From: an uncultured Lachnospiraceae bacterium
GTDB taxonomy: Bacteria; Bacillota; Clostridia; Lachnospirales; Lachnospiraceae
Direction: 5' to 3'
Length of the DNA stretch: 35,923 bases
NCBI GenBank assembly: GCA_947593975.1
Contig: CANQDW010000016.1
Location: 1 to 35,923 of the forward strand
Shown here one piece after another: positions 15,071 through 23,634 of this stretch. Within the stretch, counting starts at the first letter, position 1; every line of letters starts with the position of its first letter. The notes beneath the pieces are model-generated. The model ran no database searches, had not been told where the DNA came from, and saw nothing but the letters and a program-made list of their open reading frames with translations. The position numbers and the translations under genes were made by a program.

Positions 15071-15487
15071 TTATACATCTGACGTACAGTGAGGACATTT
15101 AGTTGCATTGATCGGTATCTCACTGCAGCAGTATGGACATATCTTTGTCGTGGCAGGAGCTTCTTCCTCTTCTTTCTTGGAACTGAATTTGGACGCGGCC
15201 CCATTCATGAGCTTAACTATAATAAATATCACAAGAGCCATGATCAGGAAATTGATTACCGCAGTAATAAATTTACCATAATTAAGGGTAGCCTCTCCAA
15301 GGAGCGTAACACTGTATCTGTCGAAGTTCATTCCTCCAAACAGACCAAGCAGCGGATTTATGATGTCCTCTACAAGAGATGAAACGATCGTAGTAAAGGC
15401 TCCGCCTATGATAATACCTATTGCCATATCCATTACATTTCCGCGGCTGACAAATTCTTTGAATTCTTTAAAAAATTTCTTTAGCAT
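15071..15487 (-). CDS. mscL: Large-conductance mechanosensitive channel with C-terminal zinc ribbon
   Basis: A 138-residue MscL, the emergency valve that opens under membrane tension during hypo-osmotic shock. The N-terminus FKEFVSRGNVMDMAIGIIIG and TM1 are canonical, followed by EDIINPLLGL, a short periplasmic loop and TM2 (FITAVINFLIMALVIFIIVK). After the usual charged linker (KKEEEEAP) it ends in a CPYCCSEIPINATKCPHC zinc ribbon, which most MscL proteins lack. The ribosome-binding site AAGGAG is 12 bases from the ATG, somewhat far. A consensus promoter lies upstream and a terminator follows, so it is monocistronic. Confidence 0.96.
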   Translation of the reverse strand: MLKKFFKEFKEFVSRGNVMDMAIGIIIGGAFTTIVSSLVEDIINPLLGLFGGMNFDRYSVTLLGEATLNYGKFITAVINFLIMALVIFIIVKLMNGAASKFSSKKEEEEAPATTKICPYCCSEIPINATKCPHCTSDV

Positions 15488-15529
15488 TGCTATGTATTTC
15501 TCCTTTCGTGCTTAAATTATTTTATCTAA

Positions 15530-15559
15530 ATTATAGCCTTTATAAGGACATGCTGTCAA
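15530..15559 (-). promoter_or_regulatory. mscL promoter
   Basis: On the minus strand perfect TTGACA (15559-15554) and perfect TATAAT (15535-15530) are separated by 18 bases, about 40 bases before the start codon. Confidence 0.85.
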
Positions 15560-15563
15560 TGCC

Positions 15564-17321
15564 TTAATTCGGTATACTGTCCGCAAGGCACAACGCGCCG
15601 AAGCCCGTAAGCGGATTTGGAGTATCGTCAGCCTGTATCAGCTGCTTTGCCCCGCTTATAAGATATGCTTTTACCTTTTCTCCATAAAGGAATTCATCAT
15701 TTCCGTCCGTTATCCCCCACTGCATCAGGCATGCCGCCGCCCCCGTTACAAACGGAACAGCCATGGAAGTCCCGGTACGTATATCATATGCCCCTCCCGG
15801 CGCAGCCGAAGTTATGCTGACGCCCGGCGCTACAATCTCAGGTTTATTAAATACCGCCTCCGTCTTGTATCCGCGGCCTGAAAAATATGCCGGCTGGCCC
15901 GTGCTTGCATCATATGCACCTACTGATATGACGCGCCTGGCCGTTGACGGGATCGTAAGCGTCGTATCGGCCGAAGGCATAAGAAAAGATGTGCTTGTAT
16001 TAAGCGCTCCTCCCGAAGGCAGCCACATATTGTACGCTCCATACGTTATCCGGTTGGGATACAGCGTGATCGTCCATATACCGCTTTTAAAATAATTGCC
16101 TTTCGGTATCATTTCAATATATATTTCCTGAAGCACATTATATGGCGTAGGCTCACCAAAATACACCAGTATATCGGTATCATCAAAACTGAAATTATTG
16201 ATCCCCGGTTTTATTAACATCCGTCCTGTAGTGCTTTTGTCCGGAGCCGTGATAGACAGATCAAAATCATCATAATAATTCTTCCATATCTGTATACTGA
16301 ATGAAGGGGTATACTCATACACAATAATTTCCGCCGTCTGAGGAGTATCGCCCAGCTTTCTTGAAAAATGCCTGTCGGCCGCTCCTTCGTTTCCGGTGCC
16401 TACGCATATAACGCTGCTCCACACACCGGATATATCGTCGATAAACGTCTCAAGAAGCGAATCGCCCGTATGCGAGCCGTAACTGTTTCCTATACTTATA
16501 TTAACCGCAACAGGCATACGAAGCTGCGCCGATTTCTTTATCACATAATCAATTCCCTGCATAAGTTCCGTAGTCATTGGAAAAGAATTGTTCTGCGAAT
16601 TGCCAAGCTTCACAACGATAATATCGCTGTACGGCGCGCATCCCGCATATTTGCCGGCGCTTGCCCTGCCGTTTCCCGCCGCGATCCCAAGCACATGCGT
16701 CCCGTGCCCGCTCAGGTCATTTTCCGGAACTATTTTATATCTTTTGGAAAGGACGGGTTCGTTAAGAGCCTCATTTATCTGTTCGCTCGTATATTCGGTA
16801 CCTATATTATATCCTGCCGGGGGATTGCCGGGTACAGACTGGTCCCATATATACTTTATCCTTGTAGTTCCGTCAGGATTAATAAAATCGGGATGCGCAT
16901 AATCTACGCCGCTGTCTATGACCGCAACAATTACCCCTTTTCCGGTAAGTCCCGTAAACTCATATTGCCCCGGGGAAGTATTTACCCTCTTTTGGACAGG
17001 GATAAAACACGACGCGGATTTTGCCTGCTGCACATGGAAAAACAGACTTTTTGGCTTTTCCATATACTCTATTTCAGGCATTGCCGCGACCGCCTCGATA
17101 AGCGGCTCGCTAAGATTGAGTATCGCATATCCTCCCGTAAGGATTGTTACGGTTATCCCCATATCCGCAAGAAAGTCAAGGCTTCCGTTATATCTTACAA
17201 CAACTTCCCATTTCTCATTTTCATTATCGTAGCCCGTATCCAGGTCAAAGGTTCTCTCCCTTTCCGCCTCAGGCACTGCAAGCGCCATATTAAGCTGGTT
17301 TTCTATTTTCTGGTCATTCAT
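15564..17321 (-). CDS. Subtilase (S8) family serine protease, signal-less
   Basis: A 585-residue subtilisin-like protease. The triad is complete: D136 in VIAVIDSGVDYAHPDF, H206 in SGHGTHVLGIAAGNG and S519 in GTSMAVPFVTGAA. An insertion domain lies between the His and Ser regions, and residues 1-100 resemble an inhibitory propeptide. There is no signal peptide. This architecture matches the clostridial Csp-like/S8 peptidases of about 550-600 residues, some of which process the spore-cortex lytic enzyme SleC during germination; whether this one does is unknown. The start ATG follows a 35-base hairpin closely, and its weak site (GGGTGAT) is partly inside the stem. It lies downstream of degV on the same strand. 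Confidence 0.9.
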   Translation of the reverse strand: MNDQKIENQLNMALAVPEAERERTFDLDTGYDNENEKWEVVVRYNGSLDFLADMGITVTILTGGYAILNLSEPLIEAVAAMPEIEYMEKPKSLFFHVQQAKSASCFIPVQKRVNTSPGQYEFTGLTGKGVIVAVIDSGVDYAHPDFINPDGTTRIKYIWDQSVPGNPPAGYNIGTEYTSEQINEALNEPVLSKRYKIVPENDLSGHGTHVLGIAAGNGRASAGKYAGCAPYSDIIVVKLGNSQNNSFPMTTELMQGIDYVIKKSAQLRMPVAVNISIGNSYGSHTGDSLLETFIDDISGVWSSVICVGTGNEGAADRHFSRKLGDTPQTAEIIVYEYTPSFSIQIWKNYYDDFDLSITAPDKSTTGRMLIKPGINNFSFDDTDILVYFGEPTPYNVLQEIYIEMIPKGNYFKSGIWTITLYPNRITYGAYNMWLPSGGALNTSTSFLMPSADTTLTIPSTARRVISVGAYDASTGQPAYFSGRGYKTEAVFNKPEIVAPGVSITSAAPGGAYDIRTGTSMAVPFVTGAAACLMQWGITDGNDEFLYGEKVKAYLISGAKQLIQADDTPNPLTGFGALCLADSIPN

Positions 17322-17328
17322 AAAATCA

Positions 17329-17363
17329 CCCGCAAATATTGTTACTAAAACAATACTTGCGGG
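17329..17363 (-). promoter_or_regulatory. Hairpin between degV and the protease start codon
   Basis: CCCGCAAATATTGTT (17329-17343) and AACAATACTTGCGGG (17349-17363) pair over 15 positions with one mismatch and a 5-base loop. On the minus strand the 3' arm runs into GGGTGATTTTATG, so the stem reaches the ribosome-binding region of the protease gene, seven bases from the ATG. It could be the degV terminator (T-run weak) or a control element that hides the start site. Confidence 0.6.
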
Positions 17364-17387
17364 CGGTATATATTATTCATGAAAATT

Positions 17388-18260
17388 TTATCTGAACTTC
17401 CTTGTATAAGCAAGCGCAAGCGCTCCCGGTCCTATATGGCACGAAACACTTAATGAAAGCGGATCCATTACGATCTCCTTGTCCGGGAACATATCCTTAA
17501 CTTCTTGCCTATAGTTTTTGGCAGCCTCTATATCATGTGTATACGCTATCTGCAGATAAAAATTACCTTTGTCATAATCATCGGGAAATCTGGTTTTAAT
17601 ATCCTGTATCTGTCCTTCGGTCATAATGCGTTTTGCGTGCTTTACCGACCTTGCCTTCGCATACGCGTCAAGCTTCTCGCCGTATATCTGAAGCACCGGC
17701 TTAATGCCTAGTATCGTAGCAAGCGCCGCTCCTGCCGGAGTAACGCGGCCTCCCTTTTTCAGATACTTAAGATCATTTACCGTAATAAATATATTGGAAT
17801 CCATGCTTGTATCCAAAAGGACCTGTTTAATCTCAGAAGCGCTCATACCTTCTTCCGCCATTTCTTTTGCTTCGATCACGGCCTGTTTCTGCGTTACGGA
17901 TATCCTTTTGTTATCTGCAACGCACACTTTTCCTTCATAATCATTTGAAAGCATCTCCGCAGTCTCACATGAACCGCTAAGTCCGCTTGACATAGGTATA
18001 TGTACAATGGAATCATACTCTTCCATTTCAAGTATGGAATCCCATAACGCAAGCACATCTCCGACCGCCGGCTGGCTCGTACATACATCTGCGCCCTCTT
18101 CAAGCAGCTTATAAAATTCCTCCTGCGTAAGGTTAATATCTTCAAAATACTCCCTGCCGTCAATAAGAAACGGCATCGGAAGCACAAACACTCCCAATCT
18201 TTCGGCTTCCGCCTGTGTGATCCCGCTGTTGCTGTCAGTTACTATCGCCGTCTTAGACAT
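17388..18260 (-). CDS. DegV-family fatty-acid-binding protein
   Basis: A 290-residue DegV protein. Members bind a fatty acid; FakB proteins present it to the kinase FakA so that exogenous fatty acids enter phospholipid synthesis. Typical motifs are IVTDSNSGIT at the N-terminus, DVCTSQPAVGDVL, IPMSSGLSGSCETA, the NDLKYLKKGGRVTPAGAAL segment and HIGPGALALAY at the end. The ATG at 18260 has GGAGG seven bases upstream; the longer open frame (23 more codons) crosses the leader. It is 87 bases after prfC. No FakA-type kinase gene is in the window. Confidence 0.93.
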   Translation of the reverse strand: MSKTAIVTDSNSGITQAEAERLGVFVLPMPFLIDGREYFEDINLTQEEFYKLLEEGADVCTSQPAVGDVLALWDSILEMEEYDSIVHIPMSSGLSGSCETAEMLSNDYEGKVCVADNKRISVTQKQAVIEAKEMAEEGMSASEIKQVLLDTSMDSNIFITVNDLKYLKKGGRVTPAGAALATILGIKPVLQIYGEKLDAYAKARSVKHAKRIMTEGQIQDIKTRFPDDYDKGNFYLQIAYTHDIEAAKNYRQEVKDMFPDKEIVMDPLSLSVSCHIGPGALALAYTRKFR

Positions 18261-18347
18261 GTAAAAACCTCCATTCCAGTTTATAATAACACGTATAATA
18301 CGGCTTGCCAATGTATTCTTAATATCCACAAAATGCGGTATTTAATA

Positions 18348-19931
18348 CTATCTTCCAAACTCCGTGAGTATAAGCCCTTCATTTCTGTCAAGCACGGTAT
18401 TTACGCTCCACGGATGTGTAAATAAAAGAAGCGGTCTTCCGTGCATGTCTTTTATCTTCTTAGTATCCGATGTAACTGACAGACTGTCTATATCGATATC
18501 TTCATTTTCAATCCATCTTATATGCTCATACGGAAGCTGCTCGAGCGCGATCTTTACATTGTACTCGTTAGCGAGCCTGTACTCAAGCACCTCAAACTGA
18601 AGCACGCCCACAACTCCCGCTATGATCTCTTCCATACCGGTATTGTATTCCTGAAAGATCTGCACTGCGCCCTCAAGCGCAATCTGTTCGATCCCTTTTA
18701 TGAACTGCTTTCTTTTCATCGTATCAACCTGACGGACCCTTGCAAAATGCTCGGGCGCAAATGTAGGGATACCTTCGTAAGCAAATTTATTGCCCGGCAT
18801 ACATATCGTATCCCCTATCGCAAAGATCCCCGGATCAAATACACCTATGATATCGCCGGCATAAGCCTCTTCAACGTGCTTCCTCTCTTCAGCCATCATC
18901 TGCTGCGGCTGCGTAAGCCTGAGTTTCTTTTCACCCTGCACATGGTATACTTCTTTTCCCGCCTCGAATTTTCCCGAACATATCCTCATAAACGCAATCC
19001 TGTCACGGTGCGCCTTATTCATATTCGCCTGTATCTTAAATACAAATGCAGAAAAATCTTCCCTAAAAGGATCGATCATCCCTTCATCGCTTTTCCTTGG
19101 CAGAGGCGAAGTAGTCATTTCAAGAAAGTGTTTAAGGAATATCTCCACGCCGAAATTCGTAAGCGCGGAGCCGAAAAATACTGGCGAAAGTTCTCCGTTT
19201 CTCACCTTTTTTAAATCAAACTCATCGCTTGCCCCGTCTAAAAGCTCCACATCCTCGGACAGTTTATCATACAATTCCTTTGTAATAAGATTTTCTATAT
19301 CCGGAGCGTCAAGAGACGTCTCTATAACTTCCGTCCTGTGCCCGTTATCACCCTGTATGAACCTTGATATCACGCCACTTTTGCGGTCATATACGCCCTT
19401 AAAACTTTTACCTGAACCTATAGGCCAGTTGATAGGGCATGTGTGTATCCCAAGTACACTTTCTATCTCATCAACTAAATCAAACGGATCGTTTGCTTCC
19501 CTGTCCATCTTATTTATAAATGTAAATATAGGGATATGCCTCATCACACACACTTTAAAAAGCTTGATAGTCTGGGCTTCTACACCTTTAGAACCATCGA
19601 TTACCATAACCGCGGAATCAGCCGCCATAAGAGTACGATAAGTATCCTCGGAGAAATCCTGATGTCCCGGCGTATCAAGAATATTGATGCACATGCCGTC
19701 ATACTCAAACTGCATTACCGATGAAGTAACCGATATTCCCCTTTCCTTTTCAATCTCCATCCAGTCCGATACGGCGTGTTTTGCCGCTTTCCTGCCTTTT
19801 ACGCTTCCCGCAAGGTTAATCGCGCCGCCGTACAAAAGGAATTTCTCGGTAAGCGTAGTCTTTCCCGCATCAGGATGCGATATGATCGCAAATGTTCTTC
19901 TTCTGTTGATCTCTTTTTCTAAATCCGACAT
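18348..19931 (-). CDS. prfC: Peptide chain release factor 3
   Basis: A 527-residue translational GTPase that removes RF1/RF2 from the ribosome after termination. The G domain shows ISHPDAGKTTLTEKFLLYGG (G1), RGISVTSSVM (switch), DTPGHQDFSEDTYRTL (G3) and INKMDREA (G4), and the rest matches domains II and III. Length and opening (INRRRTFAIISHPDAGKT) are those of RF3, not EF-G or a tetracycline-resistance protein. It lies 32 bases after miaB on the same strand and may be co-transcribed with it. Confidence 0.96.
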   Translation of the reverse strand: MSDLEKEINRRRTFAIISHPDAGKTTLTEKFLLYGGAINLAGSVKGRKAAKHAVSDWMEIEKERGISVTSSVMQFEYDGMCINILDTPGHQDFSEDTYRTLMAADSAVMVIDGSKGVEAQTIKLFKVCVMRHIPIFTFINKMDREANDPFDLVDEIESVLGIHTCPINWPIGSGKSFKGVYDRKSGVISRFIQGDNGHRTEVIETSLDAPDIENLITKELYDKLSEDVELLDGASDEFDLKKVRNGELSPVFFGSALTNFGVEIFLKHFLEMTTSPLPRKSDEGMIDPFREDFSAFVFKIQANMNKAHRDRIAFMRICSGKFEAGKEVYHVQGEKKLRLTQPQQMMAEERKHVEEAYAGDIIGVFDPGIFAIGDTICMPGNKFAYEGIPTFAPEHFARVRQVDTMKRKQFIKGIEQIALEGAVQIFQEYNTGMEEIIAGVVGVLQFEVLEYRLANEYNVKIALEQLPYEHIRWIENEDIDIDSLSVTSDTKKIKDMHGRPLLLFTHPWSVNTVLDRNEGLILTEFGR

Positions 19932-19963
19932 AATATAATGATCCTCATTCCTGTTAAATTACT

Positions 19964-21388
19964 TTATTTATTAATCTCACCTATGTAATAAAAGCCCTTG
20001 CATTCTGAAAGCTTTACGTCTACGATCTGTCCGATAAGCGACTTATCGCCATTAAAATGGACTACGGTATTATTTTCAAGCCTTCCCGTGACCATATCAG
20101 GGTCATGCGCATTTATCTCTTCCACAAGGACCGGCTTTACCTGTCCGCAGAACCTTTTCGTCCTCTCATACGCCTCTTCCTGCACGGCTAAAAGCAGCTC
20201 ATCAAACCGCTTTTTCATAACTTCATCCGAAATCTGGTTATCCATCGCCGCTGCCGGCGTTCCCGTCCTTTTTGAATATTTAAATGTAAAAGCGCTGTCA
20301 AATTTCACTTTTCTTACTACATCAATAGTCTCTCTGAAATCATCATCCGTCTCTCCCGGGAACCCGACTATGATATCTGTTGTTATCGATATATCCGGCA
20401 TAGCCTGCCTAAGCTTGTCTATAAGCGTAAGATAACCCTCTTTAGTATAATGCCTGTTCATTTTCCTTAGGATATCAGAACTTCCCGACTGCAGCGGAAG
20501 ATGTATATGCCTGCATATCTTCTCCGACTCCTTCATAGTCCGGATAAGCTCGTCCGATAAATCTTTCGGATGCGACGTCATGAATCTTATCCGCTCTATC
20601 CCATCTATCTCTTCCACTCTCTTAAGCAGCTCTGCAAATGTAATTTGAGGCTTTAGGTTCTTACCGTATGAATTGACATTCTGGCCAAGAAGCATTATTT
20701 CTTTAACTCCGTCACTTACAAGCCTTTTTGCCTCAGTGATTATATCTTCAGGTCTTCTGCTGCGCTCGCGGCCTCTTACATACGGCACGATGCAGTAGCT
20801 GCAGAAGTTATTGCATCCGTACATTATATTAAGTCCCGTTTTAAATGTATATTTTCTCTGCGTCGGAAGATCTTCAACGATCTCCCCCGCTTCCTTCCAT
20901 ATATCTATTATCTGCCTTTCCGATACAAACCTTGTATACAAAAGCTCTGCAAATTTATATATATTATGCGTGCCAAATATAAGATCCACATATCCGTAGG
21001 ATTCCCTTATCTTATCGATCACATGCTCTTCCTGCATCATACATCCGCACAATGCGATAATGCTGTCCGGATTCTTCTTTTTCTTTGCCTTAAGCTGCCC
21101 AAGCCTGCCGTATACGCGCTCGTTTGCATTTTCCCGCACGGTACACGTATTATAAAGTACAAAGTCCGCTTCTTCGGAATCGGTATTTACATATCCAATC
21201 TGCTTTAATATCGCGGTGATTTTTTCGGAATCATGAAAATTCATCTGACACCCGAATGTAAATATCCCGCATGTAAGGTCTCTTCCCTTTTCTTTTTTCT
21301 TTTTCTCAAGCCACTGCCTGCATTTTTCAATATAAAAATACTGTCTTGCCGGCTCGCTCTCAGGAATCATATCTGATCTGGCGTTCAT
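19964..21388 (-). CDS. miaB: tRNA-2-methylthio-N6-dimethylallyladenosine synthase
   Basis: A 474-residue radical-SAM methylthiotransferase that converts i6A37 to ms2i6A37 in tRNAs reading U-initial codons. The auxiliary cluster cysteines are C47 (FGCQMN), C82 (NTCTV) and C116 (CGCM). The radical-SAM cluster is C192, C196 and C199 (CNNFCSYC), followed by PYVRGRERSR. A TRAM domain closes the protein. The first ~35 residues form a charged extension common in Firmicutes MiaB. AGGAAA is suitably placed before the ATG; a second in-frame ATG six codons on is possible. A promoter is visible at 21448-21476. Confidence 0.96.
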   Translation of the reverse strand: MNARSDMIPESEPARQYFYIEKCRQWLEKKKKEKGRDLTCGIFTFGCQMNFHDSEKITAILKQIGYVNTDSEEADFVLYNTCTVRENANERVYGRLGQLKAKKKKNPDSIIALCGCMMQEEHVIDKIRESYGYVDLIFGTHNIYKFAELLYTRFVSERQIIDIWKEAGEIVEDLPTQRKYTFKTGLNIMYGCNNFCSYCIVPYVRGRERSRRPEDIITEAKRLVSDGVKEIMLLGQNVNSYGKNLKPQITFAELLKRVEEIDGIERIRFMTSHPKDLSDELIRTMKESEKICRHIHLPLQSGSSDILRKMNRHYTKEGYLTLIDKLRQAMPDISITTDIIVGFPGETDDDFRETIDVVRKVKFDSAFTFKYSKRTGTPAAAMDNQISDEVMKKRFDELLLAVQEEAYERTKRFCGQVKPVLVEEINAHDPDMVTGRLENNTVVHFNGDKSLIGQIVDVKLSECKGFYYIGEINK

Positions 21389-21447
21389 ATTTTCCTACCT
21401 TTCAATGATCGTTTCCGGTTTGTTTCGTTTATTATTGCCACTAAATA

Positions 21448-21476
21448 AATATACATAAATAACTCAAATCTTACAA
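21448..21476 (-). promoter_or_regulatory. miaB promoter
   Basis: On the minus strand TTGTAA (21476-21471) and TATATT (21453-21448) are 17 bases apart, about 60 bases before miaB. A TTGACA for the divergent antiporter gene lies at 21500-21505 on the plus strand, without a good -10 partner. Confidence 0.6.
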
Positions 21477-21564
21477 TACCCTATATTATAAAAAAATAAT
21501 TGACAAGCCCTATAAAATATGTGACTATATCATTTGATAACTATTCATTTTGGGAGGGAACTTT

Positions 21565-22572
21565 ATGCATAATCTGCTTTTTGCATCACCTATAGTACCC
21601 TATATAATACTTATATTGGGATTTTTCCTTTTGATAAAAGGCGCGGATCTGTTCGTTGACGGATGCGTAGGCGTTGCAAAACTCTTTTCCATACCTTCTG
21701 TGATCATAGGGCTTACCATTGTAGCTTTTGGAACAAGCGCTCCCGAAGCCGCGGTCAGCATAACATCTTCCCTAAAAGGCGCCAACGCAATGGCGGTAAG
21801 CAACGTTCTTGGTTCAAATATATTTAACCTGCTTATAGTTATCGGAGTATGCTCTGTCATAAAGCCGGTAAAAGTAACGAACGATATCATAAAACGCGAT
21901 TATCCCATATCAATAATCTTAACAATACTTTTATTGTTTCTTTCCACTGATTTCTTCACGCACGGCATAAGCGCCGGAAATCTCGGTCTTCCAAGCGGTA
22001 TCTTACTGCTTGCGCTGTTCATTTTATACATTGCATTACTTATAAATAATACCCTGAAAAGCAGAAAAAATACTGATGAAAACACAACTGAAGATGAAGA
22101 AGACAAACCTCTGTCAATCCCAAAATGTATAATATATATACTCATCGGAATATGCGGCATCGCTTTAGGCGGCGATTTCGTGGTAGACAGCGCCACGGCC
22201 ATCGCGGCCTCTTTCCATATATCCGAAACCCTGATCGGTCTTACGATAGTCGCGCTCGGCACATCGCTTCCCGAACTTGTCACTTCAATAGTCGCCGCGC
22301 ACAAGGGCGAAAATGACCTCGCTCTTGGAAATGTAGTAGGTTCCAATATATTCAATATCCTTATGGTACTCGGCATGGCATCGGCCGTATGCCCGATCAA
22401 CCTTGCCGGTATAAGCAATCCTATATTCGCAATATACGATACCTTTATATTACTTGGGGTTACAATTGTAGTATATATATTTGTCCTTATCAAAAAGAAT
22501 ATAAACCGGCTTGAAGGTTCGATAATGGTACTGATGTATTGCGCTTATCTTGCATATATCATTATGCGTTAG
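21565..22572 (+). CDS. CaCA-family sodium/calcium antiporter (YrbG-like)
   Basis: A 335-residue membrane protein of the Ca2+:cation antiporter family. The two alpha repeats that form the ion pathway are clear and in opposite halves: GLTIVAFGTSAPEAAVSITS and GLTIVALGTSLPELVTSIVA. Each is followed by NVLGSNIFNLL or NVVGSNIFNIL. About ten hydrophobic helices surround a charged cytoplasmic loop rich in Glu/Asp (TDENTTEDEEDK). I took the ATG at 21565 with GGAGGG six bases upstream rather than the TTG at 21550. Whether Na+ or H+ is the counter-ion cannot be told. Its 3' end overlaps the convergent methyltransferase gene by 11 bases. Confidence 0.93.
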   Translation: MHNLLFASPIVPYIILILGFFLLIKGADLFVDGCVGVAKLFSIPSVIIGLTIVAFGTSAPEAAVSITSSLKGANAMAVSNVLGSNIFNLLIVIGVCSVIKPVKVTNDIIKRDYPISIILTILLLFLSTDFFTHGISAGNLGLPSGILLLALFILYIALLINNTLKSRKNTDENTTEDEEDKPLSIPKCIIYILIGICGIALGGDFVVDSATAIAASFHISETLIGLTIVALGTSLPELVTSIVAAHKGENDLALGNVVGSNIFNILMVLGMASAVCPINLAGISNPIFAIYDTFILLGVTIVVYIFVLIKKNINRLEGSIMVLMYCAYLAYIIMR

Positions 22573-23116
22573 AAGAATGGTGCATCATCTCTAACGTAAG
22601 AAGGCTTAATTTAGTTTTTATCCCGGCGGCGTATCCTGTAAGGCTTCCGTCCTTCCCCACAACCCTGTGGCACGGAACAATGATCGCTATCGGATTATGC
22701 CCTACCGCGCCTCCTACAGCCTGCGCAGACATTTTGTCCATATCCATATCAGACGCGATCTTTGCCGCTATCTCTCCGTATGTGATCGTCTCCCCATATT
22801 TGATCTCTTTAAGCACATCCCATACTTTCAGCTGAAAAGGCGTGCCTTTCATATACAGCGGCGGCATAAAATCAGGTATCTCTCCCGAAAAATACTCATC
22901 GAGCCATTTATCCGTCTTCTTAAAAACCGCAAGTTTATCAGAAAGTTTGCTGTCTTTTATATATTCTGTGGGATAATATTTCTGGTTTTCAAACCAAAGC
23001 CCGGTAAGATTCCTGCCATCGCTTGCCTGTGTCAAACTTCCGAATGGAGAATCATAGCTGTGTATGTATTTATATATATCTGTGTATTTATATATATCTG
23101 TGTATTTATTATTCAT
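22562..23116 (-). CDS. ogt: Methylated-DNA--protein-cysteine methyltransferase
   Basis: A 184-residue suicide DNA-repair protein that transfers the alkyl group of O6-alkylguanine to its own cysteine. The active site is IVPCHRVVG, preceded by GTPFQLKVWDVLKEI and YGEIAAKI and followed by GSLTGYAAGIKTKLSLL. The N-terminal domain is present. Residues 4-16 are a short tandem repeat (YTDIYK twice), encoded by an 18-bp DNA repeat, which the family does not usually have. The start has AGGAG before it. It runs convergently into the antiporter gene with an 11-base overlap. Confidence 0.95.
   Translation of the reverse strand: MNNKYTDIYKYTDIYKYIHSYDSPFGSLTQASDGRNLTGLWFENQKYYPTEYIKDSKLSDKLAVFKKTDKWLDEYFSGEIPDFMPPLYMKGTPFQLKVWDVLKEIKYGETITYGEIAAKIASDMDMDKMSAQAVGGAVGHNPIAIIVPCHRVVGKDGSLTGYAAGIKTKLSLLTLEMMHHSSNA
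23065..23108. repeat. 18-bp tandem repeat in the 5' end of ogt
   Basis: The unit TGTATTTATATATATCTG occurs twice without change (23065-23082 and 23083-23100), followed by eight bases of a third copy. It is in frame and adds six-residue blocks to the N-terminus of the methyltransferase, so copy-number change would not shift the frame. Confidence 0.9.
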
Positions 23117-23213
23117 GGTTTTCTCCTGTTTTTAGGGCATAACTATATCCGCCTAATTAAAAACATAACTTTACATCAGACGGATTTTTAAGATTATAAG
23201 GTTTCAATAATTA

Positions 23214-23612
23214 TCAATCATCTGACATCATTTTTGTAATATTAAATGGAGGCAGCACTACACAATCTACTTCAGGCTGCGCTGTTATCAAAGAAATCTG
23301 ACTTCTCATATATGGCATAATTATAGCAACTGCATTATGCCTTATCATTTTCTTTTTTAATTCTTCATCTAACATTTCATTTTCATTAAACGAAAAATAT
23401 CCTGTCAATTCGATGTCTAATATATATTCTTCTTCTTTGTTTCCAATAAACTTAAGCGTTACTCTGTAAATATCATCATCCTGTTTTTGATTAACGATTA
23501 TCTTCATTTTGAAATCCACTTTGTTTTCATTTTTCATACCTAAGCGTTTAAATTCAATTTTATCAAAAACAAGTTTATCCAAGCTCAGTATACTGTTTAC
23601 ATTATTTTCCAT
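23214..23612 (-). CDS. SecB-like chaperone
   Basis: A 132-residue protein that resembles the export chaperone SecB. The core YILDIELTGYFSF, the segment AVAIIMPYMRSQISLITAQP and the closing VVLPPFNITKMM follow the SecB pattern. Gram-positive genomes normally lack a housekeeping SecB; such SecB-like proteins are known as the chaperone part of some toxin-antitoxin-chaperone systems. It is the last gene of a three-gene set, 22 bases after its neighbour, with GAGGTG before the ATG. Here it may protect or fold the products of the two upstream genes; that link is inference. Confidence 0.75.
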   Translation of the reverse strand: MENNVNSILSLDKLVFDKIEFKRLGMKNENKVDFKMKIIVNQKQDDDIYRVTLKFIGNKEEEYILDIELTGYFSFNENEMLDEELKKKMIRHNAVAIIMPYMRSQISLITAQPEVDCVVLPPFNITKMMSDD

Positions 23613-23634
23613 ATTTTATATCACCTCAATCATT

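Noticed and set aside
16368-17348. 326-codon plus-strand open frame
   Set aside because: It is antisense to the well-supported subtilase gene, has no family resemblance and is rich in residues typical of shadow frames.
18522-19214. 230-codon plus-strand open frame
   Set aside because: Antisense shadow of prfC with no motif and no ribosome-binding site.
23065-23108. CRISPR-like array
   Set aside because: The repeats are adjacent without spacers and lie inside a coding frame; no other repeat-spacer pattern was seen in the window.
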